From Zymogenus sp964542895 (GTDB lineage: Bacteria > Desulfobacterota > Zymogenia > Zymogenales > Zymogenaceae): 64,000 bases of DNA. Position numbers and translations under genes: made by a program. The notes beneath the pieces are model-generated. The model ran no database searches. It was not told where the DNA came from and saw only the letters and a program-made list of their open reading frames with translations. The stretch is from positions 1 through 64,000 of the forward strand of contig CAZIWT010000002.1 in NCBI GenBank assembly GCA_964542895.1, read 5' to 3'. Position 1 is the first letter of the stretch. The number at the start of each line of letters is the position of its first letter. Shown here in pieces: positions 42,397 to 49,538 of this stretch.

Positions 42397-43935
42397 TCAG
42401 GAGTCTTGATACTTTTCCACCAAAAGGTATTTCTTGATTTTCCCCGTGGGAGTTCTGGGTAAATTTGTGGTAAATATGAACTTCTTCGGAGTCTCGAATA
42501 CTTTGAGCCTTTCCGAACAGTATTGCCGAAGGTCTTCTTTCTTTATATCCATTCTGGGATTTCTCATTACTACGGCCGCAAGTATTTCCCCCTCTCGTTT
42601 TTCTTTAAGGGCGATTACGGCACAATCGATAACCGCCTCATTCGATTTTATAACGTTTTCCACGTCCAACGAGGGGATATCGTTCTCCCCAATGGTCAAC
42701 GTGTCCTCCCTCCTTCCCATAATATAAAGGAATCCGTCTTCATCGAATCTGCCGATATCACCGGTGTGAAACCAGCCGTTCACAATGGTCTCCTCGGTTT
42801 TCTCTTTGTTCTTCAGGTATCCGGTGGTCTGGGCGATATTTTTCGCCGTGATCTCCCCTTTTTCCCCGATCGGTGCGTCTTTCCCGTCGTCACGCAGGAT
42901 CTTGACCTCCGATCCAAAATAGGGGGTGCCGATGGATCCCGGCTTTTTCCTCTTCTCCTCCGGCCCGATACCGGTCAAAAGCCCGCATTCGGAAAGCCCG
43001 TAGTATTCATAGACGTTTGGACAAAGCCGCTCGTATACCTTCTTAAGCAGATCTTCGGAGAGGGGCCCGCCGGTAAAGATCAATCCCCGAAGGGAGGAAA
43101 GGTCGAATTTGTCGAGGTCCGGGAGCTTCATTATAACGGAGGCTATGATGGGGATCCATGTCGTGACGGTGACCTTCTCCCGCTGGATTATCTCGAGGAT
43201 CTTTACCGGGTCGAAGTTGAGGATCACGTTTTTCGCCCCGATGAAGAGCCCCACTCCGCACCAGCTGAAGCCGGACCTTCCCGTTATCGGTATGACCGTC
43301 AGGATGGTATCGTCTGCGGTTACGTCGTGGGCGAAGGCGAAAAAGGGGAGTGCCGCAAAGTTGGCACCGTGTGTGATAAGAAAAGGCTTCGGCAGTCCCG
43401 TTGTCCCGGATGTCATATTGATAAACTCGTTGTCCCTGCTTACCACGACAACATCCGGCTCATCCCTGGACGCACTCTGTATCAACTCTTCATAGGGCGT
43501 AGCGAATTCGGGAGGATCATCACCGATGTATATATAGTGCTTGACATTGGGAAGGGAGTCGAGGGCCTCGAGGAGCAGCTTCCTCGAGTCTTCGCAGAAG
43601 ACCACGGTATCGGCGTCCGACAGATTTATGTAGTCGATCATTTGGGGCCGTTCCATCTTGTAGTTCAAGGGGAGGCCGATGACACCCGTCTTTGCCAGGG
43701 CCCCGTATGTCTCGAATATTTCGGCCCGGTTGTCGATCAGGAAGGCGCAGGTGTCCCCTTTTTTCAACCCCATTTCAATAAGGGCGTTGCCGATACGGTT
43801 GATGCGGTCGTTGAACTCCCTGAAAGTAAACCTCCTTCCCGTTTTGACGCAATATATCGCCTCCCTGTCACCGTATTTTATGGAGGCAATTTTAGCAAGA
43901 TTGCCTACTCCTATTTCGTGTTCCGAGTAACTCAT
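42397..43935 (-). CDS. AMP-forming acyl-CoA synthetase / ligase
   Basis: A 512-residue ANL-superfamily enzyme that activates a carboxylic acid as acyl-AMP and then acyl-CoA. The P-loop is NMTSGTTGLPKP, A5 is YYGLSECG, A7 is WFHTGDIGRFDEDGF, and A10 is PRTPTGKIKKYLL with the catalytic Lys. The usual R-x-x-D-x-x-x-x-x-G hinge reads RREDTLTIGENDI. I start at the ATG at 43935, preceded by GAGG. The substrate cannot be read from the sequence. It lies just downstream of the RiPP cluster on the same strand, 22 bases after the S26 peptidase gene, so co-transcription is possible. Confidence 0.9.
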   Translation of the reverse strand: MSYSEHEIGVGNLAKIASIKYGDREAIYCVKTGRRFTFREFNDRINRIGNALIEMGLKKGDTCAFLIDNRAEIFETYGALAKTGVIGLPLNYKMERPQMIDYINLSDADTVVFCEDSRKLLLEALDSLPNVKHYIYIGDDPPEFATPYEELIQSASRDEPDVVVVSRDNEFINMTSGTTGLPKPFLITHGANFAALPFFAFAHDVTADDTILTVIPITGRSGFSWCGVGLFIGAKNVILNFDPVKILEIIQREKVTVTTWIPIIASVIMKLPDLDKFDLSSLRGLIFTGGPLSEDLLKKVYERLCPNVYEYYGLSECGLLTGIGPEEKRKKPGSIGTPYFGSEVKILRDDGKDAPIGEKGEITAKNIAQTTGYLKNKEKTEETIVNGWFHTGDIGRFDEDGFLYIMGRREDTLTIGENDIPSLDVENVIKSNEAVIDCAVIALKEKREGEILAAVVMRNPRMDIKKEDLRQYCSERLKVFETPKKFIFTTNLPRTPTGKIKKYLLVEKYQDS

Positions 43936-43957
43936 TTTTCCTCTAAAGAAAAAAGAC

Positions 43958-44392
43958 TCAACGATCCATGAAACGCCTGACAAATCTTCCAACCGACCCC
44001 TTAATGATTCCGTATGTAAGATTTGCGGAACTCAAACGGGCGAGGACGCCGCCAAACCGGGGTTTTACGAGACCCTTTCCCTCACGCCTTATCATCGTGA
44101 CCTTGAGGATCCCGTCGCCCTTGAGGATTCGGGGGGTGTCGGGATCGGTCATGTTGTCCCCCTTGGTTGTAACCGTGAGGTTCTTTTCGTTTTTCCTGAT
44201 ATTGCTCTTACCGATATTAATAACACGGTGGGCTATATATCTCTCCTCTTCCGGGAAGCACACTATGTCACCAGGCTTAATATTTCCCCCCCTCCCGTCC
44301 ACTTTTATTACGATGAGGGTATCCCCGGGCCTTAAAGCCGGGTACATGCTGTAGCCGAAAAAGGGAACCGACCTTATATCTTCCGATCTCAC
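43958..44392 (-). CDS. Soluble S26-type (signal-peptidase-like) peptidase of the RiPP cluster
   Basis: A roughly 144-residue protein with FFGYSMYPALRPGD (Ser15 of the chosen start), PGDIVCF, IAHRVINIG (His55) and TTKGDNMTDPD (Asp83). This fits the Ser-His-Asp type of S26 peptidase (archaeal/ER-like) rather than the Ser-Lys type. It has no membrane anchor, unlike export signal peptidases. The frame is open far upstream, but that part overlaps the precursor gene, so I take the GTG at 44392 as start; this is uncertain. It follows the second intact precursor by 28 bases and could remove the leader or regulate the cluster. Confidence 0.7.
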   Translation of the reverse strand: MRSEDIRSVPFFGYSMYPALRPGDTLIVIKVDGRGGNIKPGDIVCFPEEERYIAHRVINIGKSNIRKNEKNLTVTTKGDNMTDPDTPRILKGDGILKVTMIRREGKGLVKPRFGGVLARLSSANLTYGIIKGSVGRFVRRFMDR

Positions 44393-44420
44393 GCTTCTGA
44401 TCTCACAAACCGGCCTAAAA

Positions 44421-44678
44421 TCAGGGTTTGAGGCCGCCGACGCATCCGGCGCCGGAGGGAATGCCGCCGCCCCTGCATCCCAGGGCGTTAAAATTTCCAT
44501 CACGGCACTGTCCCGCATAAGGATTCCCGCCACCCGCACAATTTCCCGTGGCTTGTCCGCCTCCGGTACAAAGGCTTGAAGCCTGATTTCCGCCGCGGCA
44601 TATTGATTGTCCCAGCGCCTGGACTCTATCCACCTCAAGGGCTATCACCATCGGCGGCTCGTAAATTTTCTTCTTCAT
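44421..44678 (-). CDS. RiPP precursor peptide 1 (six Cys, Gly-rich core)
   Basis: An 85-residue peptide. The leader is MKKKIYEPPMVIALEVDRVQ followed by ALGQ (residues 1-24). The core has Cys at 27, 37, 47, 58, 68 and 79, that is every 10 or 11 residues, each followed by a short Gly-rich segment (CRGGN, CTGGGQ, CAGGGN, CRDGN, CRGGG, CVGGL). The leader aligns with precursor 2 without gaps over 24 residues. The surrounding genes encode radical SAM/SPASM enzymes and PqqD-like proteins, the usual makers of thioether or C-C crosslinked peptides. The cross-link type is not known. The C-terminus is LKP. Confidence 0.85.
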   Translation of the reverse strand: MKKKIYEPPMVIALEVDRVQALGQSICRGGNQASSLCTGGGQATGNCAGGGNPYAGQCRDGNFNALGCRGGGIPSGAGCVGGLKP

Positions 44679-44760
44679 AAAATTGGTTACCTGAAAATAC
44701 GTCTAAAAGCAGTAAAAAGTATCATGATCACACAAAAAACCCCTCACTTTATTTTACGCC

Positions 44761-44984
44761 TTATTGATTGCTACCCGTTAAGTATTGACTGGACGCTGAG
44801 CTATCGTCCCTGCAATTCCCCTCGGCGGTGGAGCCGATCCCGCAGTTGTTGTTCGGTCTGGCGCCGGACCAGCGGTTATTCGGTTGCGCTCCCCCCCCGG
44901 TACATATATCCATTGACCGACAGCCTAAATCCCATTCTCGTTGAGCTCAATGATCGTAGTTGATTGATACAACTTGGTTTTTAA
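44761..44984 (-). pseudogene. Decayed third RiPP precursor
   Basis: Reading minus from 44984, codons 1-27 align one to one with precursor 1: Tyr6, Ile12, Leu14, Ala21, Gly23, Gln24 and Ile26 are identical. Codon 1 is TTA in place of ATG. Codon 20 is TAG where precursor 1 has CAG. A two-base excess in ATATAT near 44903-44909 then shifts the frame. Removing two bases restores Cys27 and a core CTGGGAQPNN... with Cys at 27, 47 and 57. At the missing repeat positions 37 and 67 stand Arg (CGC) and Tyr (TAC), each one base from TGC. The natural stop is at 44761-44763, giving 73 residues. Several independent lesions mean that it is dead. Confidence 0.85.
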
Positions 44985-44993
44985 TCTCTTCTT

Positions 44994-45983
44994 TTATGTC
45001 CTCTCTCTAAAAAAAGTCAAAGGATTAATGCTGCGGGTAAAATGGATATTATGAAATGGAAAACGCTCTACTATCTCCCTTACCAATGTAAAGGTCTCTT
45101 TCGCCTCTCTTTCGGGGAAGTATCTGAAGAAGTGGATATGATTGTGCAGAATCCTCAACATTGCCTCCCCGGGTTTGATCTCTTCCAAATAATCATCTTC
45201 ATCCTTTATCAGGAAGAAGAATCTCTTCGCTGAAACAGTCTCCCCACAGTTTTTTCTGCTTGACACCTGGGTAAATGGGGACGGCATCGTATAGTAGCAC
45301 CTCCCCCGCCGAAATAAGAGAGAGCCGTCGTCGGCCAGGAGCCTATCCTTCCCTATGAGATCGGCGATGGTGCTCTTTCCCGCTCCGGATCCCCCGAAAA
45401 AGATATATCCCCCGCCATTGATTTCCGCCGAACAGGCGTGAAGCATCATACCTCCGTACAGCGGGGCGAAAAGCCCGACCGTCGCCTGAACAGCAAGGGA
45501 TATGGTAGAGGCGTCGTCGAAAAAGCCACTTTTTAATAAAAAAACCTCTCCCGAGGGTCTATCATAATTGATTAACAGGAGAAATGAGTTGTGGTGTAGG
45601 ACTGCTATCCTGTCCTTTTTAAGTAGTGGTGTTAGATACGGAAATCCTTGAGACTCCACATTATCCTTCGACTTTACACGTCCCATTCTACTACTTCCCC
45701 TTTTCCAGCCGAAGGGGAGTTGACCGAAAGGGAACCTCTTCTCTACTCTGAGGAAATAATTTTCTAAAGCCCTGATCTCATCTCCGTTAAAGAGGCTTTT
45801 TAAAGGGACATCACTCCATTCTTGTATGACAAGGGGGAATCTTTCTTCTCTGTTAGATAATATGTAATCCGAAAACTTCTTGGTTATGGCCTCCATAAAC
45901 CGGTTATCATCTTCGCCTTTATAAGTTATTTCGAGTTTTACCCCTCCTATATCGATATTAATCGAGATCATTCCAATTTTCAA
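44994..45983 (-). CDS. HPr-kinase-like protein of the RiPP cluster (ScmC-like)
   Basis: A 329-residue protein with an HPr kinase/phosphorylase-type P-loop, HACSAEINGGGYIFFGGSGAGKST (Walker A at residues 197-205), and LLADDGSLLF downstream, as in HprK relatives. The N-terminal half is not recognised. HprK-like proteins occur in many RiPP clusters; in the lasso peptide paeninodin such a kinase phosphorylates a C-terminal Ser. It lies between the precursor genes. The longest frame starts with TTG at 45983; an ATG at 45971 is an alternative. Confidence 0.8.
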   Translation of the reverse strand: MKIGMISINIDIGGVKLEITYKGEDDNRFMEAITKKFSDYILSNREERFPLVIQEWSDVPLKSLFNGDEIRALENYFLRVEKRFPFGQLPFGWKRGSSRMGRVKSKDNVESQGFPYLTPLLKKDRIAVLHHNSFLLLINYDRPSGEVFLLKSGFFDDASTISLAVQATVGLFAPLYGGMMLHACSAEINGGGYIFFGGSGAGKSTIADLIGKDRLLADDGSLLFRRGRCYYTMPSPFTQVSSRKNCGETVSAKRFFFLIKDEDDYLEEIKPGEAMLRILHNHIHFFRYFPEREAKETFTLVREIVERFPFHNIHFTRSINPLTFFRERT

Positions 45984-46048
45984 ACACTAAAATAGTCTTC
46001 AAAATCTCATTGCCCAACTAATTGAACGAAAATTTAATTTTGATGAAA

Positions 46049-46393
46049 TCAGCTTGGCACAGATCCCGTGGTGCAGCTCCCGGCAGGGATGGTCCCCGAA
46101 TCGCACCTGCCGCCGAAGGCCGTTGTACCCGCCTTACACATACCTCCGAAGGCCATACCGCCGCTCTGACACTTCCCGCCGGCTCCGCTGGGATCGCCCC
46201 CCGCCTGGCAGCGGGCACCCGCGGAGCTACCGGATTGGCACTTTCCCCCATAGGCCATATTACCGAACTGACACATCGTTTCCGCAGACGGCCCGGTGTT
46301 ACACTGTCCGGGTGTAACCGTCTGCCCCAGCGCCTGAACGTAATCCACATTCATATCGATAATCTTCGGTGGCTCATATTTCTTCTTTGTCAT
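46049..46393 (-). CDS. RiPP precursor peptide 2 (eight Cys, Gly-rich core)
   Basis: A 114-residue peptide with leader MTKKKYEPPKIIDMNVDYVQ then ALGQ (residues 1-24). The core carries Cys at 31, 41, 52, 62, 75, 86, 97 and 107, spacing 10-13. Most repeats have the form C-x-x-G-x-x-x-x-G-G-x, for example CQFGNMAYGGK, CQSGGMAFGGM and CKAGTTAFGGR. The C-terminus is SVPS, ending in Ser. Leader identity with precursor 1 (YEPP, VD, VQALGQ) marks one family. GGGGAAA precedes the ATG. It is the first gene after the radical SAM pair, with a 250-base gap and a hairpin between. Confidence 0.87.
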   Translation of the reverse strand: MTKKKYEPPKIIDMNVDYVQALGQTVTPGQCNTGPSAETMCQFGNMAYGGKCQSGSSAGARCQAGGDPSGAGGKCQSGGMAFGGMCKAGTTAFGGRCDSGTIPAGSCTTGSVPS

Positions 46394-46441
46394 GGAGTTT
46401 CCCCGAATGTTAAAATCAAAAAAAAGTTAGTTTAAAATGAA

Positions 46442-46461
46442 GGTCGTTAGATGAAACGACC
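46442..46461. repeat. Hairpin between radical SAM gene and precursor 2
   Basis: GGTCGTT and AACGACC flank AGATGA. On the transcribed (minus) strand an eight-T run follows about 25 bases later. It could separate transcript levels of enzymes and precursor by processing or partial termination. Confidence 0.45.
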
Positions 46462-46641
46462 GTTATAAGTCCTTGAATTATATTAAAAACGGGAGACGCT
46501 TCCTATCTATTTAAAATCGTATTTTCGATCTTTTAATGTGAAATTCTCAAAGGTCTTTCTTATATTCCCTTAAATCCGTCTGAAACCATAGTATTTGATA
46601 TCAACCTTTAAAGCTAATCCTCCGATCTCGATTATCATTCC

Positions 46642-47724
46642 TCATATAATTCTCGTCTCCGGGAAGATGCCCATCTCGTACGCCTCCTGGCAGATGCGGT
46701 CAGGAGCGGAGAGATCCCCGTGAAGCACGTAGGCGTTCGCCCTGCACGAACCGAGGCACAATCCCTTCAAGATACACCTCCCGCAGATACCCTTCATGTT
46801 GTCGGGCACAATCCTCCTCAATTCCGACAAGACAGGGCTTTTTCTCCACAACTCTTCAAGATTGTCCTCCCTTATATTTCCTATAACGAGTTCCGGCACC
46901 TCCTTTCCTATCCCGCAGATGGATATGTGCCCGGATGCGATTATGCCGATTATGTTGAGGATGTGACACTGGGCGTTGTTCCCATTGAAAAAGGAGTCTA
47001 TCTTTTTGAAGGCCGATGGTATGGTGAAGTAGGTCTGGATATCGTACTTCTCCTTCAGATCGTTTTCCACCCACGAAGATAACCTGATAAGCTCATCGAC
47101 AGGGACCGTCTTTCCCCCTTCCGTCAATTTCCCTCCCCTCCCTATAGGCATCACCGGGTTGAACTTGACCGAGTTGGCGTTGAGGCGCTTTGCCATGTCG
47201 ACAACCCCCTCGATATCCCCGGAGTTGTCCCCTATCAGGCTCATGATGATCTGTACCCTCAATCCCTGGCTCACCATATTCTCGACGCCCGTAACCGCAT
47301 CATCCCACGAACCCTCAACGCCGCGAAAGGAGTCGTGAAACTTGGGGTTGATGCTGTCGATGCTGACGCTTATCGAGGATGCATTGCTCCGCTTCAAGAA
47401 GGCCGCCGTATTTTCGTCTATCAGGGTCCCATTTGTCTCGATATCCATCACGAGCTCTTCCGACGATATTACCTCGATTATCTCGAATATCTCCCTGTTG
47501 ATAAACGGCTCTCCCCCGGTGAGCTTTATGTTGAAAAGGCCTATCGGCCTTCCCTCTTTTATGATCTTCCTTACGTCGTCAGCCGTTATTCCGTCGGGGG
47601 CATCTTCGGTCTCCGGCACGAAGCTCGGGGTCAGCCAGCAGTGGGAGCACTTAAGGTTACAGCCCGAGGTCAGGTACAGATAGGCCGAATTCAATCGATA
47701 GCTCGGTTTTTCATCCGATTCCAT
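46642..47724 (-). CDS. Radical SAM/SPASM peptide maturase (ScmF-like)
   Basis: A 360-residue enzyme with CNLKCSHC (Cys22, 26, 29) for the SAM cluster, KLTGGEPF, and a C-terminal SPASM domain with Cys in AQCHIL, SICGIG, GICGRCILKGLCLGSC and RICQE for auxiliary clusters. SPASM enzymes use radical chemistry on ribosomal peptides to form thioether or carbon-carbon links or to epimerise. It overlaps the previous radical SAM gene by 14 bases and precedes precursor 2. Which enzyme acts on which precursor is unknown. Confidence 0.9.
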   Translation of the reverse strand: MESDEKPSYRLNSAYLYLTSGCNLKCSHCWLTPSFVPETEDAPDGITADDVRKIIKEGRPIGLFNIKLTGGEPFINREIFEIIEVISSEELVMDIETNGTLIDENTAAFLKRSNASSISVSIDSINPKFHDSFRGVEGSWDDAVTGVENMVSQGLRVQIIMSLIGDNSGDIEGVVDMAKRLNANSVKFNPVMPIGRGGKLTEGGKTVPVDELIRLSSWVENDLKEKYDIQTYFTIPSAFKKIDSFFNGNNAQCHILNIIGIIASGHISICGIGKEVPELVIGNIREDNLEELWRKSPVLSELRRIVPDNMKGICGRCILKGLCLGSCRANAYVLHGDLSAPDRICQEAYEMGIFPETRII

Positions 47725-48871
47725 TCTCGAGCTCCTCGGTGTAAAGCTTGTAACAGCAGAACGGATCCCTGGCGAGCATCGTCCCGTAGGCGGAATACGC
47801 CGAGGCGGGGCACCCGGCGGTGCACATGGGAGCGTATCGGCAATCTCTGCAGGTAGAAAGGCTTGTCACCGGGGTCGTGAATCTCTTTCTGAACTCCACA
47901 AAGGTCTCGGACTCCCTCCAGATAATATCGAGGGGGGTGTCGAGGATATTTCCGGCCGTGATCTCCGGGAGGCGGTCGCAGGGGACCGCCCAGCCGTCCG
48001 GTCTTATGGCGCACTGGTTTTTTAAGGCACCGCAGCCGGAGAGGAAGTGCGTGTTCGGATCGTAATTCTTGAGGTTATCAGGATTGATGTTTCTTATCCC
48101 CTCGAAAATCTCGTCCATCTCGAAAAAAGTCCCGGAGATAAACGGGTAATCACACCTTATCTCCTTTAACTCCTCGACAATCCTTTTTATCTCGACGGCG
48201 TCGAGCTTAAGCTCCTCCATATATTTCAGTCCCCGCCCCTCGTATAACAGGTAGTTGAACTTTACGCTCGAAATACCCGTGTCTGCCGCCAGCTCCGCTA
48301 TGGCCTTCAGTTCCCTGAAATTGAGCCGGGTTACGGTGCAGTAGGCGCTGACATCGTGCCCGAATCGTATGAGATGCTTTATCCCGTTAAGGGCCGCCTT
48401 GAAGGCCCCGCTTCCCCTCAAAAGGTCGTGGGAGCTTGGTCCCGCCCCGTCGAGGCTGACCATTATGTCGTCCATCTTCCTGATGTACTTGGTGAGCCTC
48501 TTGGCAGCTCCTTCGTCTATCAATGTGGCATTAGTGTTCAGGGAAATTCTCAAGGGCTTGCTGTAAAAGGCGTCCAAGATATCGTAGAAATCCTCCCGGA
48601 CGAAAGGCTCCCCCCCGCTTATCTTTACCCTCAAGATCTTGAGCCTCTTTATCTCGTCGATAAAATCGAGCCACTGTTCGGTCGTGAGGTCCGGGCCGTA
48701 ACTGAAGCCGTCCGAGTAGACAGCGCAGTGCTTGCACGCCTGGTTGCACCTCGACGTAATCGAGACAAAGAGGGACATCGGTGTCTTCGGTATCTGCGGG
48801 GTATAGGATATATCTAAAGTGTCGGAAGTCTCGCCCGCCGCAATGCCCCTTCCCATACTGTCTGTTTCCAT
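47711..48871 (-). CDS. Radical SAM/SPASM peptide maturase (ScmE-like)
   Basis: A 386-residue enzyme. CNQACKHC (Cys42, 46, 49) binds the catalytic cluster, RVKISGGEPF follows, and the C-terminal SPASM region has LSGCGALKNQCAI, VPCDRL and CRDCRYAPMCTAGCPASAYS plus a late FCCYKL. About 30 N-terminal residues before SLFVSITSRCN may contact a partner. It follows the PqqD-like gene by 39 bases and overlaps the next radical SAM gene, so the two are made together. Confidence 0.9.
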   Translation of the reverse strand: METDSMGRGIAAGETSDTLDISYTPQIPKTPMSLFVSITSRCNQACKHCAVYSDGFSYGPDLTTEQWLDFIDEIKRLKILRVKISGGEPFVREDFYDILDAFYSKPLRISLNTNATLIDEGAAKRLTKYIRKMDDIMVSLDGAGPSSHDLLRGSGAFKAALNGIKHLIRFGHDVSAYCTVTRLNFRELKAIAELAADTGISSVKFNYLLYEGRGLKYMEELKLDAVEIKRIVEELKEIRCDYPFISGTFFEMDEIFEGIRNINPDNLKNYDPNTHFLSGCGALKNQCAIRPDGWAVPCDRLPEITAGNILDTPLDIIWRESETFVEFRKRFTTPVTSLSTCRDCRYAPMCTAGCPASAYSAYGTMLARDPFCCYKLYTEELENGIG

Positions 48872-48910
48872 TGGATAAAGCCCCTATTTTACATTCTTGG
48901 AGGAAAAATA

Positions 48911-49189
48911 CTATTCGGAGAGGAAGCCCCGCGCCTTTATCTGCTCGATGAACTCCTCCACGTCTTTTTTTACAGCGTCCGATTCGACCTCCGTGTATTG
49001 AGTCAACACCTTCTTTACGATGTGGTCGATGCTGTTCTTGCCGTTCAGCTCCTTGAAGACCAAGACCCCGGTCTCGTTCAACGCCTGAAGAGTGTCCTGT
49101 ATCGGATCGAAGAGAAACGCACCGTCGTCCTCCTCCCGAAGGACGATATCGTCCTTTATCGAGGGGTAGTTAGTTTTATTGTTTCCCAT
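48911..49189 (-). CDS. PqqD-like RiPP recognition element (ScmD-like)
   Basis: A 92-residue PqqD-fold protein. The pattern IVLREEDDGAFLFDPIQDTLQALNETGVLVFKELNG matches the beta-hairpin and first helix of leader-binding PqqD domains, followed by the acidic helix VEEFIEQIKARGFL. Such proteins bind the leader and deliver the precursor to the radical SAM enzyme. It overlaps the second PqqD-like gene by 14 bases. The shared leader motif of the two precursors is its likely ligand. Confidence 0.85.
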   Translation of the reverse strand: MGNNKTNYPSIKDDIVLREEDDGAFLFDPIQDTLQALNETGVLVFKELNGKNSIDHIVKKVLTQYTEVESDAVKKDVEEFIEQIKARGFLSE

Positions 49190-49538
49190 TTACTACGACT
49201 CCCTTTTTGAAGAATTCAACGTATATCCTTTTTACGTCCTTAAAAACCGTATCGAACTCCTCGCCGTACATCTCCCCTATGATCCTCGATACCCCGTTTA
49301 CGTCGATCTTCCCGTTCGTTTTCGAGTAGACCTTTGAAGCCGTTTCGTTGATCAAGATGGAAGTCCTTCTCTCCGAATCGAAGAGGAGGCCCTCTCCACC
49401 CTCAAACTCGACCGAGAGTATGTGGGGACCTTTTTTGAATATGGTGCCCCCGCTAACCGGCGGTGGTTTCGGTACCCTCGGATTTTTTGCGCTTTTGTTT
49501 CTGATGAAATCTATTGCTTGCCTTAAAATGGGCGGCAT
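49176..49538 (-). CDS. Second PqqD-like protein of the RiPP cluster
   Basis: A 120-residue protein with a basic N-terminal tail of about 30 residues and a C-terminal PqqD-like domain (SVEFEGGEGLLFDSERRT, ILINETASKVYSKTNGKI, then DVKRIYVEFFKKGVV). It differs strongly from the first copy, so the two may serve different enzymes or precursors. It overlaps its neighbours on both sides. Confidence 0.75.
   Translation of the reverse strand: MPPILRQAIDFIRNKSAKNPRVPKPPPVSGGTIFKKGPHILSVEFEGGEGLLFDSERRTSILINETASKVYSKTNGKIDVNGVSRIIGEMYGEEFDTVFKDVKRIYVEFFKKGVVVNGKQ

Noticed and set aside
42523..43971. Open frame of 482 codons on the plus strand
   Set aside because: It is antisense to the acyl-CoA synthetase and has no recognisable domain or ribosome-binding site.
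44402..44638. Longer N-terminus for the S26 peptidase gene
   Set aside because: That frame runs through the whole precursor 1 gene and yields a low-complexity Ala/Pro-rich sequence, so it is a shadow of the precursor.
44925..44927. TAG in the third precursor as pyrrolysine or readthrough
   Set aside because: The same copy also lacks a start codon, has a frameshift and has lost two repeat Cys, so decay is the simpler reading.
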